Assembly (NCBI GenBank): GCA_034336665.1
Contig: CM067588.1
Coordinates: 6,326,655-6,390,654, forward strand
Direction: 5' to 3'
DNA: 64,000 bases
From: Luscinia megarhynchos
Lineage: Eukaryota; Chordata; Aves; Passeriformes; Turdidae
This document shows, piece by piece, positions 34,130 through 46,304 of the stretch. The notes under the pieces were generated by a model. The model was given only the letters and a program-made list of their open reading frames with translations, ran no database searches and was not told where the DNA came from. The stretch's first letter is position 1. Each line of letters opens with the position of its first letter. The position numbers were made by a program, and so were the translations under genes.

Positions 34130-36560
34130 ATCTCTCGTTGGAGCACCCCCGGATGGGCTCTGCCCGCACCTGGGACACGGGCGGGGAGCCGGGAAAGGCG
34201 GGGCTGAGCCCCGGGCGCGGCGCCGTGGAGGATCCGATTTCGGGTGCCCTCCTTTCGGGCGCCCTCCTCTCGGGCACCCCAGGGCCCCCCGCTCCGGGGG
34301 CGATCCCCACTCGAGCCCCTCTGGCTGCCGCGGGAGCGCCCGGGGATTTCTGCAGAACCGGCGGCGCCGGAGGGAAATGAGATTTCCGACGGCGCTGGAG
34401 CGCTTTGGGGAAACTCGGATGTTTCCTGCGCATCCCAAATATCCCCCGGGGCTGGAAAAACCAGGATGAGCCCCCAGCGCCGCTGGAGCCCCGGGATTGA
34501 GGCAGGGCCCTGCTGAAGGCAGCAGAGCGCTTTTTAAAGCGTCGATCCGAGCGCTGGGACTCTCCGAGGTGCGTTTGCTGCCTCTAGCCAGGATTTCCAG
34601 GCGCATCCCGCCGGGAATGCGGTGCCAGGCTTTGTGCTGTTCAAGCGTCGGCATTTTTGGGGCAGCCTGGCTGGGTTGAGGGCTCTGGAGGTTTTGTGAG
34701 GGTCCCCAAGCTCCCCCCGCGCCGTCCCCACCTCCCAACCTGCCCAAACCTCCCCAGAGCAGCGCCTGGGACCAGGAGCACGGGGGAGGCTTTGAGCGTA
34801 TCCAAGATACGGCGGATTTGGGCACCCAGTCAAACGTTCTCATTGTCTGACCCTTGTCCAGACGCCAGTAAAACCCTTCGGGAAATTCCCCCTCCACCCA
34901 GCGCACCGGCTTTAATTACAGGAGAGGAATGCGAGGCCGCGCTCGGCTGGGCACCGCGCGGGTCCCCAAATTTCGGGGTGTCGCAGGGAGGAAGGGCTCG
35001 GGGAGCGGAGGAGGGGCAGGAGCGGGGTGAGCGCTGGGTGCCCGGGGCCGGAGGGACGTTCCCGGGTTTGTCCCCCCTCCGTGGCGCGCTGGCAGCGGTG
35101 CCCGAGCAGCAGGACATGAGTAATCCCCGTCGCACGGGGGAGGCACATCAAAGGCTCCGGGGGAGATACAAGAGGTTTCTGCTTCACAGACCAGAGCGGC
35201 TGCAGCTCAATAGCGCCTTTGTTACCGGCCCTGCGAGCCGGGGAGGGAGAAATACCTGACCCCGCTCCCTCCCTCCCTCCTTCCCTCCCCCCTTCCCTCC
35301 CTCCCAGCCCCTCGCAGCTCAACCACCTCAGCCAGCGCAGCTCGGGGGTGGCAGCAACAGCAAGTTGGGGGGTCCAAAGGATCACCCCCCTGAGGCTGGG
35401 AGCAGCGGGGTGAACCCCCCGAGCAGCTCCGGGGCTCGGGGCGGACGGGACGGTGCCGGCGCTGCCGTGGCACCGGGCCCTCCCCGCGGAGAGCGCGCCG
35501 CGCTGCCAAAGGTGAGCTCAGCGCGCTCGGCCGGCGGCTCCGGGCGCTCCCGGGGCGCGGACAGGGCACGGTGGCACCGGGACGGACACGCGTCCTGGTG
35601 CTGCCAGGCTGGGGACAGCAGCCCGTGCCCCGCCGGGTGCCGCGGGGCCACATCCCAGAGCGCCCCCGGGGACAGACGGACGGTTTGTCCCTCTCCTCCG
35701 TGGGGCTGATCTGGAGGGATTGGGGCGGGTGGGTGCTGGACGTGCGGGGCAGGGACCCACGTGGGGGTCCTGGTGTGTCCCCCACACCTGGGGGGTTTCC
35801 CAAAAGGTCTTCCCACCAAAATCCCATCGTTTTGGGACCAAGGGATGCTCCAGAGCATCCCAAACAGGTTTGGGATTCCAGGAGGGGACCGTGGCCGTGT
35901 CTCAGGTGGGGCACGCAGCGACCCTTTCTCATCATTCCCGGGAGATAAGAGAGGGAGAACCTTGGGAAGCACCAGCTCGGAGCTGCCCTGCGCTCCGAGT
36001 GCGCTCGGTGGGTCCAAGTCGCGTTCTTTGCCTCTGCAAACCGCGGCAGAATCCCTCCCTGCTGCTCCGAGAACCTGGAATTCCCAAGGATTCCAGCCAG
36101 GAAGGGGCTCTCCCACCCTGACCTCATCAGCTCCTGGCAATTAACAGCCGCTGATGAGCCGGAGCAGAGGCCAGAGCTCTGCCAGGGACAGCCTGGGCAC
36201 TGCCGGTGGCACCCGAGGGGTGCCAGGGCCGCGCCGGAGCTGCTGCCCCCCAAAAACGCGGCACCTCGTCCCGAGCGCCTCTTTGGTGCGTCCAGAGACG
36301 GAAACTCCCCCGAAAAGGCCCGGGGGGGAGCCGGGGGGGGAGGGCTGGCAGCCAGACCTCTCTTTGGGCCTTTGTCTGAGCCCACAAAGGCGGCTCTGTT
36401 GGATGAACCTGGCCGAGCATCCTCCGCCCGCAGCCAGGTGAGCTCCGGGGGCGGCGGCGCTCCTGCTCCTGGGCAAGTCCCCCAGTTTTAGGTGGCCCCA
36501 AAAGTCCCATTTTCAAAGCAGCTGCGGGACAGGGTGAGGCTGCACCCCCGAGGTGAGTGT
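34130..36560. promoter_or_regulatory. CpG-island-like region with consensus splice donors (plus strand)
   Basis: CpG-dense over most of 2.4 kb. Three good plus-strand donors occur: CAAAG|GTGAGC (break after 35511), CCAG|GTGAGC (after 36437) and CGAG|GTGAGT (after 36552). A TCF/LEF-type site ACATCAAAGG lies at 35145-35154 in an AT-richer unique stretch, and a pyrimidine tract at 35268-35310 could serve as an acceptor. A plus-strand 5' end is plausible. An ATG at 36403 opens only 12 codons before the 36437 donor. No exon can be confirmed. Confidence 0.4.
35268..35310. repeat. (CCCT/CCTT)n microsatellite
   Basis: CCCTCCCTCC and TTCCCTCC units in a pure pyrimidine tract ending in CAG. Confidence 0.9.
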
Positions 36561-36934
36561 GTGTCCCTAGAAATGGGGTTTGTCCCTAAAAATGGGATTT
36601 AGCAGCTCCTCCTCGGAGGGATCTTGCAGGTGGAAATTTGTGCAGCTCCGTTTGCAGGCAGGTTTTAGCCGCGGGTTTGCCGGGTTTCTTGGGATTCTGG
36701 AAACGATGCCAGCTGCTGACAGGGCCGAGGTACAGGCCAGGACACCGGCAGAGGGGAAATCAGCCGCTCCAGCTGCTCCCTGGGCACGCTGCGATTCATC
36801 CCGGCCGCGGCTCGCAAGCTGCGCCGGCAATTCCAGCTCCTGCGGGGCACGGGCAGCTCCCGGCGCAGAGAGCGAACATTCCGGGCCGGGATCGCTCCTC
36901 CCGACCAGGGACAGCCCAGGGGAGGCCACCCGTG
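36561..36934. other. GC-rich unique spacer, no gene recognised
   Basis: No gene signal is seen. Confidence 0.4.
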
Positions 36935-37545
36935 GTGCTGAGGGGGGCTTGGGTGGGAGCCCGCCCTGGGTTGGGGTGCGATTTGGGGTAGGAATTCACC
37001 CTGGTCTGGGGTGAGAACCCACCGTGGTTTTGGGGTGGGATTTGGAGTAGGAACTCACTCTGGTTTGGGATGAGAACCCACCCTTGTTTGGGGTGTGAAC
37101 CCACCGTGGTTTTGGGTAGGATTTGGGATAGGAACTCACTCTGGTTTGGGATGAGAACCCACCCTTGTTTGGGGTGTGAACCCACCGTGGTTTTGGGTAG
37201 GATTTGGGATAGGAACTCACTCTGGTTTGGGATGAGAACCCACCCTGGTTTGGGATGAGAACCCACCGTGGTTTTGGGTAGGATTTGGGGTAGGAACTCA
37301 CCCTGGTTTTGGGGTGGGAACCCACCCTGGTTTGGGGTGGGATTTGGGGTAGGAACTCACCCTGGTTTGGGGTGGGAACCCATCCTGATTTTGGGATGAG
37401 AACTCACCCTGGTTTTGGGGTGGAAACCTACCCTTGTTTTGGGGTAGGAGCCCAGTCTGGTTTGGGGGTGTGAACCCACCCAGGTTTTGGGGTAGGAACC
37501 CATCCAGATTTTGGGGTGTGAACTCACCCTGGCTTTGGGGTTGTG
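36935..37545. repeat. Minisatellite (GGAACTCACCCTGGTTTGGG type) with 81-bp block repeats
   Basis: Units of TTTGGGGT, GGAACTCACCCTGG and GAACCCACC type. A block beginning GAACTCACTCTGG recurs at 37051, 37132 and 37213, a period of 81 bp. Confidence 0.9.
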
Positions 37546-38311
37546 CTCCAGCTGCTCGCAGGGAGGGAGGCCAGCTCAGCCCGTTCTTTCCCCCATCCTC
37601 CCTCCCCTTTTCCCCAGACCGCTGCCCTGTCCTGGCTCAGCCTCTGCTGTGGTTTATGGCTTTTTATTCCTATGTGATTGCTTTCCCTAACTCATGTAGG
37701 GCGAAAAGCCATGGGCTACACAGAGGAGGGACTGCACCCTCGGGCACCTCCCGCCGCTCCCCGAGCCCCTCGGGAGCTGCTCGCGTTCCTTGGGGTCACA
37801 CCAGGCGTGAAAGGGGGCACTGGAGCCTGGCAGGGCGTTACCACAGGGCTGGGGAGACAAAAGCAGCTCGGGGCCGGCCCCATTCAGCCCCAAGCCCTGG
37901 GGCCGCTTTTCTTTGGGTTTTGGAGCTTTTCCCACTCGGTTCAAAGCGTCCCCACCTCATCCCCCGGGACAAAAGCGGCGGGCAGAGGCCAAGGGCACTG
38001 CCAGGGGCACTGCCAGGGGTGCAGCTGCCCCGAGCGGGGGGTCCGGGGGGTTCAGGGGGTCCGGGGAATTTGGGCACCTCCAGCCCCATCTCCCAGGCCA
38101 GAGCTGGCCCCAGCAGTCGGTGCCAGGCAGGGACTGTCCCCGAAGGTCCCCGGGGGAGGTGGTGGCCTGGCTGGTCACGGGGGGGGAGGGGAGGTGGTGG
38201 CCGGAGCAGGAGAGGGGGATGGGTGTGACCGCAGGGCAGGGCTCGGCAGGTCGGGGGCTTTCTACGTGTGCAGAGTCTGATGGGGTGGGAGAGGAGGGAG
38301 TGCTGCAGACC
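37546..38311. other. Unique sequence, no gene recognised
   Basis: GC-rich, with no exon supported. Frames on both strands overlap. Confidence 0.4.
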
Positions 38312-40172
38312 CCACCCCACAGGCCCCATTCCTGCAGATCCCACCCCACAGACCCATTCCCATAGATCCCATTCCTGCAGATCCTATTCCTGCAGATCCC
38401 ACCCCCAGACCCCACCCCACAGACCCCACCCCGCAGACCCCATTCCTGCAGATCCCATTCCTGCAGATCCAACCCCGCAGACCCCATTCCTGCAGATCCA
38501 ACCCCACAGATCCCATTCCCACAGATTCCACCCTCAGACCCCATTCCCCCAGACCCCATTCCCATAGATCCTATTCCTGCAGACCCCACCCCACAGACCC
38601 CATTCCCCCAGACCCCATTCCCACAGATCCTGCTCCTGCAGATCCCATTCCCACAGATCCCATTCCTGCAGACCCCACCCCACAGACCCATTCCCATAGA
38701 TCCTATTCCTGCAGATCCCATTCCCACAGGCCCCATTCCTGCAGATCCCACCCCACAGATCCCATTCCTGCAGATCCCACCCCACAGATCCCATTCCTGC
38801 AGATCCCACCCCACAGATCCCATTCCTGCAGATCCCATTCCTGCAGATCCCATTCCTGCAGATCCCACCCCACAGACCCCATTCCTGCAGATCCCATTCC
38901 TGCAGATCCCACCCCCAGACCCCACCCCACAGACCCATTCCCATAGATCTTATTCCTGCAGACCCCATTCCCACAGACCCATTCCCATAGATCCTATTCC
39001 TGCAGATCCCACCCCACAGATCCCATCCCTCAGACCCCATTCCTTCAAACCCCATCCCTGCAAACCCCATCCCTTCAAAATCCCACTCCACACACCCCAT
39101 TCCTGCAGATCCCACCCCACAGACCCCCATTCCCACAGACCCAATTCCTGCAGATCCCACACCACAGACCCCATTCCTGCAGACCCCCACCCCACAGACC
39201 CATTCCCATAGATCCCATTCCTGCAGATCCCATTCCTGCAGATCCCATTCCCACAGGCCCCATTCCTGCAGATCCCACCCCCCAGATCCCATTCCCACAG
39301 ATTCCACCCCACAGACCCCATTCCCCCAGACCCCCATTCCCATAGATCCTATTCCTGCAGATCCCATTCCCACAGACCCTCATTCCCACAGATCCTGCTC
39401 CTGCAGATCCCATTCCCACAGATCCCATTCCTGCAGACCCCACCCCACAGACCCATTCCCATAGATCCTATTCCTGCAGATCCCATTCCTGCAGATCCCA
39501 TTCCTGCAGATCCCATTCCTGCAGATCCCATTCCCACAGGCCCCATTCCTGCAGATCCCACCCCACAGATCCCATTCCTGCAGATCCCACCCCACAGATC
39601 CCATTCCTGCAGATCCCATTCCTGCAGATCCCATTCCTGCAGATCCCATTCCTGCAGATCCCACCCCACAGACCCCATTCCTGCAGATCCCATTCCTGCA
39701 GATCCCACCCCCCAGACCCCCACCCCACAGACCCCATTCCCACAGATCCTATTCCTGCAGATCCCACCAAACAGACCCCATTCCCATAGATCTTATTCCT
39801 GCAGATCCCATTCCTACAGACCCCATTACCCCAGACCCCACCCCACAGACCCATTCCCATAGATCTTATTCCTGCAGACCCCATTCCCACAGACCCATTC
39901 CCACAGACCCCATTCCTGCAGATTCTATTCCTGCAGACCCCATTCCCACAGACCCATTCCCATAGATCCTATTCCTGCAGATCCCACCCCACAGATCCCA
40001 TCCCTCAGACCCCATTCCTTCAAACCCCATCCCTGCAAACCCCATCCCTTCAAATCCCACCCCACAGACCCCATTCCTGCAGATCCCACCCCACAGACCC
40101 CATTCCCACAGACCCATCCCTGCAGATCCCACCCCACAGACCCCATTCCCAGACCCCATCCCTGCAGCCCTC
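38312..40172. repeat. 1.86-kb minisatellite of CCCATTCCTGCAGAT / CCCACCCCACAGAT units
   Basis: About 120 units of 14-16 bp, of three main types (CCCATTCCTGCAGAT, CCCACCCCACAGAC, CCCATTCCCATAGAT). Rare variants recur as blocks: CATCCCTCAGACC at offset 975 bp (39021 and 39996) and GATCCTGCTCCTG at offset 755 bp (38636 and 39391). The minus-strand Gly/Met/Trp frames are artefacts. Confidence 0.94.
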
Positions 40173-40837
40173 ACCACCTCCACGACCACCCCAAGAACCC
40201 CGTGGGGTTCTACCCCCCCTCCCCAGGCAGGAAACGAGCAATTTCTGTCTCCTTTAGTTCTTCTTTTCTCACTTCCTGAGCTTTGACTCATTTGGGTGTC
40301 AGGCTTTCAAGTTTATTTCACCAGCCTGGAATGCATCTTTAAAAATAATAGTCCTGGGAGGGAAAAAAAAAGGAAAAAAGCTGAGGTTCAGCTGTAATCC
40401 CATGACTCAAGGAGGTGTGGAAGGAAGAAAATCATGAAATCCCATGAGTTCCAACAATGGAAGCAGGAGAGCTGGCACATAAATCATCAAAAACCAAACA
40501 CCATCCGTCAAAATGAAAGGAATTAAGCCAATCTCGCCGGGCCGTTTTAATTATTTTTTAATGAGGATTTGCTCATTCAGAAAATTCACCCGTGACAAAG
40601 GCTGCCCCGAGGCGCCGAGCCGGGCGGGGGGCGCGCTGGGCTTGGCCCCTCGCCCCCGCCCGGGGCCGGGAGCAGGGCAGGGGGGAGCGGGGCCAGCCCC
40701 AAATCCCACCGGCTCGGGCTGGTTGTGTTGGTGCCACCCAAAGGGCGGCGGCGGGGGAGGAAAATCCCCCCGGGATGGTCCTGGTGTCACCGCGAGCAGC
40801 CCTGGAGGGACCGTGAGGCTTCCCCTGTCCCAGCTGG
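40173..40837. other. Unique sequence with a possible conserved element
   Basis: Low-repeat sequence between two very large arrays. The stretch 40490-40600 is AT-rich and holds CGTTTTAATTATTTTTTAAT plus TTGCTCATT, resembling a homeodomain-rich element; CpG density then rises at 40600-40760. No exon is supported. Confidence 0.35.
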
Positions 40838-42680
40838 ATCCAAACCCTCGGGTTTGGGCATTCCCAGGGATCCAAACCCTCGGGTTTGGGCATTCCCAGA
40901 GATCCAAACCTTCGAGTTTGGGCATTTTCATTGATCCAAACCCTCGAGCTTGGGCATTCCCAGAGATCCAAACCCTCGAGTTTGGGCATTTTCATTGATC
41001 CAAACCCTCGAGTTTGGGCATTCCCAGAGATCCAAACCCTCGAGTTTGGGCATTCCCAGGGATCCAAACCTTCGAGTTTGGGCATTTCCAGGATCCAAAC
41101 CCTCGAGTTTGGGCATTTCCAGGATCCAAACCCTCGAGCTTGGGCATTCCCAGATTGATCCAAACCCTCGAGTTTGGGCATTCCCAGGGATCCAAACCCT
41201 CGAGTTTGGGCATTCCCAGAGATCCAAACCCTCGAGTTTGGGCATTCCCAGGGATCCAAACCCTCGAGTTTGGGCATTCCCAGAGATCCAAACCTTCGAG
41301 TTTGGGCATTCCCAGGATCCAAACCCTCGGCTTGGGCATTCCCAGAATCCAAACCCTCGAGTTTGGGCATTCCCAGGATCCAAAACCCTCGGTTTGGGCA
41401 TTCCCAGAGATCCAAACCCTCGGTTTGGGCATTCCCAGAGATCCAAACCTTCGAGTTTGGGCATTCCCAGAATCCAAACCCTCGGTTTGGGCATTCCCAG
41501 AGATCCAAACCTTCGAGTTTGGGCATTCCCAGAATCCAAACCCTCGAGTTTGGGCATTCCCAGAATCCAAACCCTCGAGTTTGGGCATTCCCAGGATCCA
41601 AACCCTCGAGTTTGGGCATTTTCCAGGATCCAAACCCTCGGGTTTGGGCATTCCCAGGATCCAAACCCTCGAGTTTGGGCATTCCCAGATTGATCCAAAC
41701 CCTCGAGCTTGGGCATTCCCAGAGATCCAAACCCTCGAGTTTGGGTATTCCCAGGATCCAAACCCTCGAGTTTGGGCATTCCCAGGGATCCAAACCCTCG
41801 AGTTTGGGCATTCCCAGATTGATCCAAACCCTCGAGCTTGGGCATTCCCAGAGATCCAAACCCTCGAGTTTGGGCATTCCCAGGATCCAAACCCTCGAGT
41901 TTGGGCATTCCCAGAGATCCAAACCCTCGAGTTTGGGCGTTCCCAGAGATCCAAACCTTCGAGTTTGGGCATTCCCAGAGATCCAAACCGTCGAGTTTGG
42001 GCATTTCCAGGGATCCAAACCCTCGGGTTTGGGCATTCCCAGAGATCCAAACCCTCGAGTTTGGGCATTCCCAGCGATCCAAACCTTCGAGTTTGGGCAT
42101 TTCAGGGAGCCAAACCTTCGAGTTTGGGCATTTCCCAGAATCCAAACCCTCGAGTTTGGGCATTCCCAGAATCCAAACCCTCGAGTTTGGGCATTCCCAG
42201 AGATCCAAACCCTCGAGTTTGGGCATTCCCAGCGATCCAAACCCTCGAGTTTGGGCATTTCCAGGGAGCCAAACCCTCGAGTTTGGGCATTCCCAGAATC
42301 CAAACCCTCGAGTTTGGGCATTCCGAGGGATCCAAACCCTCGAGTTTGGGCATTCCCAGGATCCAAACCCTCGAGTTTGGGCATTCCCAGAGATCCAAAC
42401 CCTCGAGTTTGGGCATTTCCAGATGGATCCAAACCCTCGAGTTTGGGCATTCCCAGGGATCCAAACCCTCGGTTTGGGCATTCCCAGGATCCAAACCCTC
42501 GAGTTTGGGCATTCCCAGGGATCCAAACCCTCGAGTTTGGGCATTCCCAGGATCCAAACCCTCGAGTTTGGGCATTCCCAGAGATCCAAACCCTCGAGTT
42601 TGGGCATTCCCAGAGATCCAAACCCTCGAGTTTGGGCATTCCCAGGATCCAAACCCTCGAGTTTGGGCATTCCCAGGGAC
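40838..42680. repeat. 1.84-kb minisatellite, unit about 31-33 bp, with CCAAACCCTCGAGTTTGG core
   Basis: About 57 copies of GATCCAAACCCTCGAGTTTG followed by GGCATTCCCAGA. CCAAAC and GTTTGG are reverse complements, so each unit can form a hairpin around CTCGAG. The unit length is not a multiple of three and has no stops on either strand, which explains frames of 500 to 724 codons in many registers; none is a gene. Confidence 0.96.
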
Positions 42681-42984
42681 GGGGCAGCCCCAAGCACCGG
42701 CCCCTTGTTGGTATTTTGGCGGCAGGAATTTTGGGGATGGCTCTCACTGCTTCCTTTTGGTGGATTTTTCTTTAGGGAGGAAGGAGTGAGGCAGGGAAGG
42801 AGCGCAGGGAGGAGCTGGGAGGGGAGGCAGGACTGGGCACGCTGGTGGGGGTGGCTGGGGGTCACTGCAGACCCTGTGCCAAATCCCCTGGTGCTGTTTG
42901 CCAGCCCCAATTCCCCCCCGGGGCTTCTACAGAGAGATTCGGGGAGATTCCCCTCGGGGTTTTCAGTCAGGGGCTTGCAGGAGC
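42681..42984. other. Unique spacer, no gene recognised
   Basis: Nothing supported. Confidence 0.4.
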
Positions 42985-43478
42985 CCCATCCCACAGACCC
43001 CATTCCCTCAAACCCCATCCCACAGACCCCATTCCTTCAAATCCCATCCCACAAATCCCATCCCACAAATCCCATTCCCGTCATGCAGATCCCATTCACA
43101 AATTCCCCAAATCCCATCCCACAAATCCCATCCCACAGACCCCATCCCACAAATCCCATCCCACAAATCCCATTCCTTCAAACCCCATCCCACAGACCCC
43201 ATTCCTTCCAATCCCATCCCACAGACCCCATCCCACAAATCCCATTTCTTCAAATCCCATCCCACAAATCCCATTCCCACAGACCCCATTCCTTCAAATC
43301 CCATCCCACAAATCCCATCCCACAAATCCCATTCCACAGACCCCATTCCTTCAAATCCCATCCCACAAATCCCATCCCACAGACCCCATCCCACAAATCC
43401 CATCCCACAAATCCCATCCCACAAATCCCATCCCACAGACCCCATTCCTTCAAATCCCATCCCTGCAGATCCCATTCC
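42985..43478. repeat. Minisatellite of CCCATCCCACAAAT units
   Basis: About 33 units of 14-15 bp (CCCATCCCACAAAT, CCCATTCCTTCAAAT, CCCATCCCACAGAC). Units resemble the 38312-40172 array, which suggests a common origin on either side of the CTCGAG array. Confidence 0.92.
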
Positions 43479-43744
43479 CACATCCCAAAACTGGGAGATG
43501 CTCAGGCTTGTCCTGTCAGGAGTGGGAATTATCCCAACAGCAGCCCAAATTTTGGCTCAGCAATGTGCAGCCTCGGGGCATCAGCTCCCAAATTCAACCC
43601 AAAAAAAAGAGAGAAAAAAGACACAAATCCAGGAATTATTTATCCAGCTCTGCCCTGGGTGAGGAATTACTGCTTCCTCCTCCTCCTCCCGCCTGCCTGG
43701 GAATGGATTATTTAGGAACTGGTGAGGCCACCGGTGCTGAGTCA
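43479..43744. other. Unique spacer, no gene recognised
   Basis: Nothing supported. Confidence 0.4.
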
Positions 43745-45480
43745 GCCCCGAGCTAATGAACACCCCGGCTGCCCATTTGAAATTTATTGCACCTATTAAT
43801 TACAACCATTAGCTGCAGCCAGTGAAATTTTTATAATGAGGACCCTGGCGACTTTGCCTTCCTAGCAGCAAATTAACTGTGTGGGGGGAAGAATCAATGG
43901 GATCAGCAGACTTTACAGGAGCGATGTTTTAATTAGCGATTCTCTGCAAACACGCCAGGCAACATCTTCTCCCGTCATTATCTCCCCTTAAAGGGACGGC
44001 GCTGCTTTTCAGGCCGGTTTTATCCCCTCCTCTGTCTCTGTTGTTGGGTTTTTAATGCTCGGCTGCTCATTAGAGAAGCAGCTTTGAAGTGCGGGTTTGG
44101 CTCAGGACTGGTTGTAAGAAGAGAAATATCCGAGGGGTTTTTTTTTGGGGGGGAAAAAAATGAAAAAGCCAGGCTAGGAAATAATGAGTTTGAAAACTTG
44201 GCTGGAAAAATGCTAAATTGGATGGATTTTGGGGCTGGGAAGAAGAGGATGAGGAGTGTGGGAAAGGGGTTGTGAGGGAGGGGATGTCCCCTGAGAGCTC
44301 TGGGATGCAGGAGCTGAACTTTGGATGCTCAAAAATCGAAGGAGCAAAAATCCCAGGCAAAACTCTGTGCATGGATCATGCCCAGCACCCAGAAAATCCA
44401 GAATTCGGGAGCGGATCCCGCGAGGCCCAGCTGTGACCCTTCCACGGGTGTTTTGCTCAGTGGATTTTAAAATCCCGAAATCATCAATCCCTCCTAAAAA
44501 TCTTGGCTGCGGCCCTATGGATGGAGCAGTTATCATGAAAGGCAAATGAAATGAAGTTTTTTCTCCTTCCGTTTCATCACAAATAATTTAATTCCATTCG
44601 GCTCCCTGCAAAAAACACCGATTTCCATTGCAAATGATTTCCTTTCCCGAGGAAAAAGCCCGGCACGCTGGCAGCAAAGAAATTCGGGGGTTCAAATGCA
44701 AAACTTGTTGTTTTTTTCCCAACCCGTTCGCCAAAAAGTGAATTCGAGGGTGTCCTACAGGAATAAAAAAGCTGAGGGAGAGGGAGAAAAATCAGCTGGA
44801 ATGAAATATCCCGGTGCAGGAGCATCCCAAGCCTGGGGCTGGCGGCCACTGGTGTCACCTAAAATTGTCACCTGAGCTGCGCCCCCGCCCTTCCCTCGCG
44901 TGCCAGGGAGCTTCCCGGGTGTGCGGCAAATCCCAGGGAAAATGGGAATCGCTGGGTGAGGGAACAGACTCGCTCCAGCTGCTCCAGACATTTTCCGGGC
45001 TCGGGGAAATTATTAAAGTGAGCGTGCTGATGGCAGCCAGCTCCCAGTTCAGCGCCGTGACAGTGACAAACGCGGCCCGGGGTTACGCGCTCCACTAAAG
45101 AGAATTCTCCAGCTTTACATTTTTAATGCTCCGCGCGTTTTCTCGCCCGCAGCCGAGTTTTATCCCGAGGATCTTCTCCCCTGAAAGGAAAGGGCAGCGC
45201 GGGGCTGGGGAGCCTGCCCAGCCCTTGCAAATCAGCCAGGGCTTCTCTCAGCGCTGCCCAAGCCGCTTCATTTAATTTTTTTTAATTATTCCTTGCTCTT
45301 CCAGGATCCCTTTTTTCCACCTTTTCAAGGGGAACAGGAGCGTCAGCCTCAGCTGGGCTGCCTCCATTCTCCGCGGCTCATTCATCATTGTCCCCCGCCT
45401 GAATGGGAGGCAGAGGGTCAGCCTGAAAAGCCGGAGCGCTACGAGCCCCTCCAAATGTCTCAATAGGTGCCTAATGGGGT
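43745..45480. promoter_or_regulatory. Repeat-poor, TAAT-rich block, probable regulatory cluster
   Basis: The longest array-free AT-richer stretch in this part of the window. It contains TATTAATTACAACC near 43795, TTTTAATTAGCG near 43928, GCTCATTAGAG near 44066, AAATAATTTAATTCC near 44580 and AAATTATTAAAGTG near 45006. AT-rich motifs alternate with unique moderate-GC sequence, as in clusters of conserved non-coding elements. Frames here are short and overlapping. Function is inferred from composition only. Confidence 0.35.
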
Positions 45481-46304
45481 CCCGGGCAGACCCCCCAGGC
45501 TCTCAGGGGGGTTTTGTGTCTGGAAAGCGCGGGGAGGGGGACGCGGGGTGGCACAGAGCACCCCTGGGGACCTGCCTGGGAGGTCTGGGGGCTTTTTTTT
45601 TGTCCCCTGGCTATTATGGACAGCGTTATTTAATTTGGTGATTAAACCCCCCTGGGCCAAACGCGGGTGCTGGAGCAGCCCCCACACTTTTGGCTGCGCC
45701 CACCTCCCGGAGCCGCGCCCTCCCTGGGGGCGCCGGGCTGAGAATGAGCGGCCCCCCATCATCCCCCGGTCCCCCCGGCAGCACCGGGGGCTGGGAGCAC
45801 AAAAAGCGGCCGCACAAAGCGGGGAGCTCGGGCTCGCATTCAGCGCCCGCCGCTCATTAGAGGCGCTGCCCCGCGATTTCACAGCGAGCTCCGGAGGGGC
45901 CCGGCTGAATTTGGGAGCCCCCAGGCGGGTACCCAGACGGCCGCGGGCTGGAGGCGGTGCCTGGGGCTTTGTGCTGCAGCTGCGCCCCTCGGAAAGGGGG
46001 AGAAGGGGAGCGGGGAGGTGGCATCGCCCCCCGGCGCTGTCACCGCTGTCACCGAGCGGCTCCGTTTGCTCCCAGCCGGGAATTTGGGCTGCTCCAAACC
46101 CCTCCAGGGCTGTGGGGTGGGAAATGGGGGTTCCCCCGAGCCTGAGGGGGTGACAGCGCCCCAAACCCCGATGGGATCCCATCCCGAGTCCAGACCGCCC
46201 CTGAGCGCCAGCGCTGCCCCGCCTGGGGAAAAACCATCTGCGAACTGCCCGGAGGGTTATCCCGGGAAACTCCCAGCCCGGGGCCAGGCTGGAGCATCCT
46301 GGGA
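45481..46304. promoter_or_regulatory. CpG-island-like region
   Basis: CpG-dense from about 45660 to 46220, with GCGGCCGC-type clusters and TCATTAGAGGCG near 45854. No exon, TATA motif or start could be chosen. Frames on both strands are unrecognised. Confidence 0.4.

Noticed and set aside
40838..42680. CRISPR-like array
   Set aside because: There are no unique spacers; units are contiguous head-to-tail repeats in vertebrate DNA and no cas genes are present.
40573..42747. Minus-strand 724-codon and plus-strand 500-625-codon open frames
   Set aside because: They are stop-free readings of the 31-33 bp array in several frames on both strands; the peptides are permuted repeats with no family resemblance.
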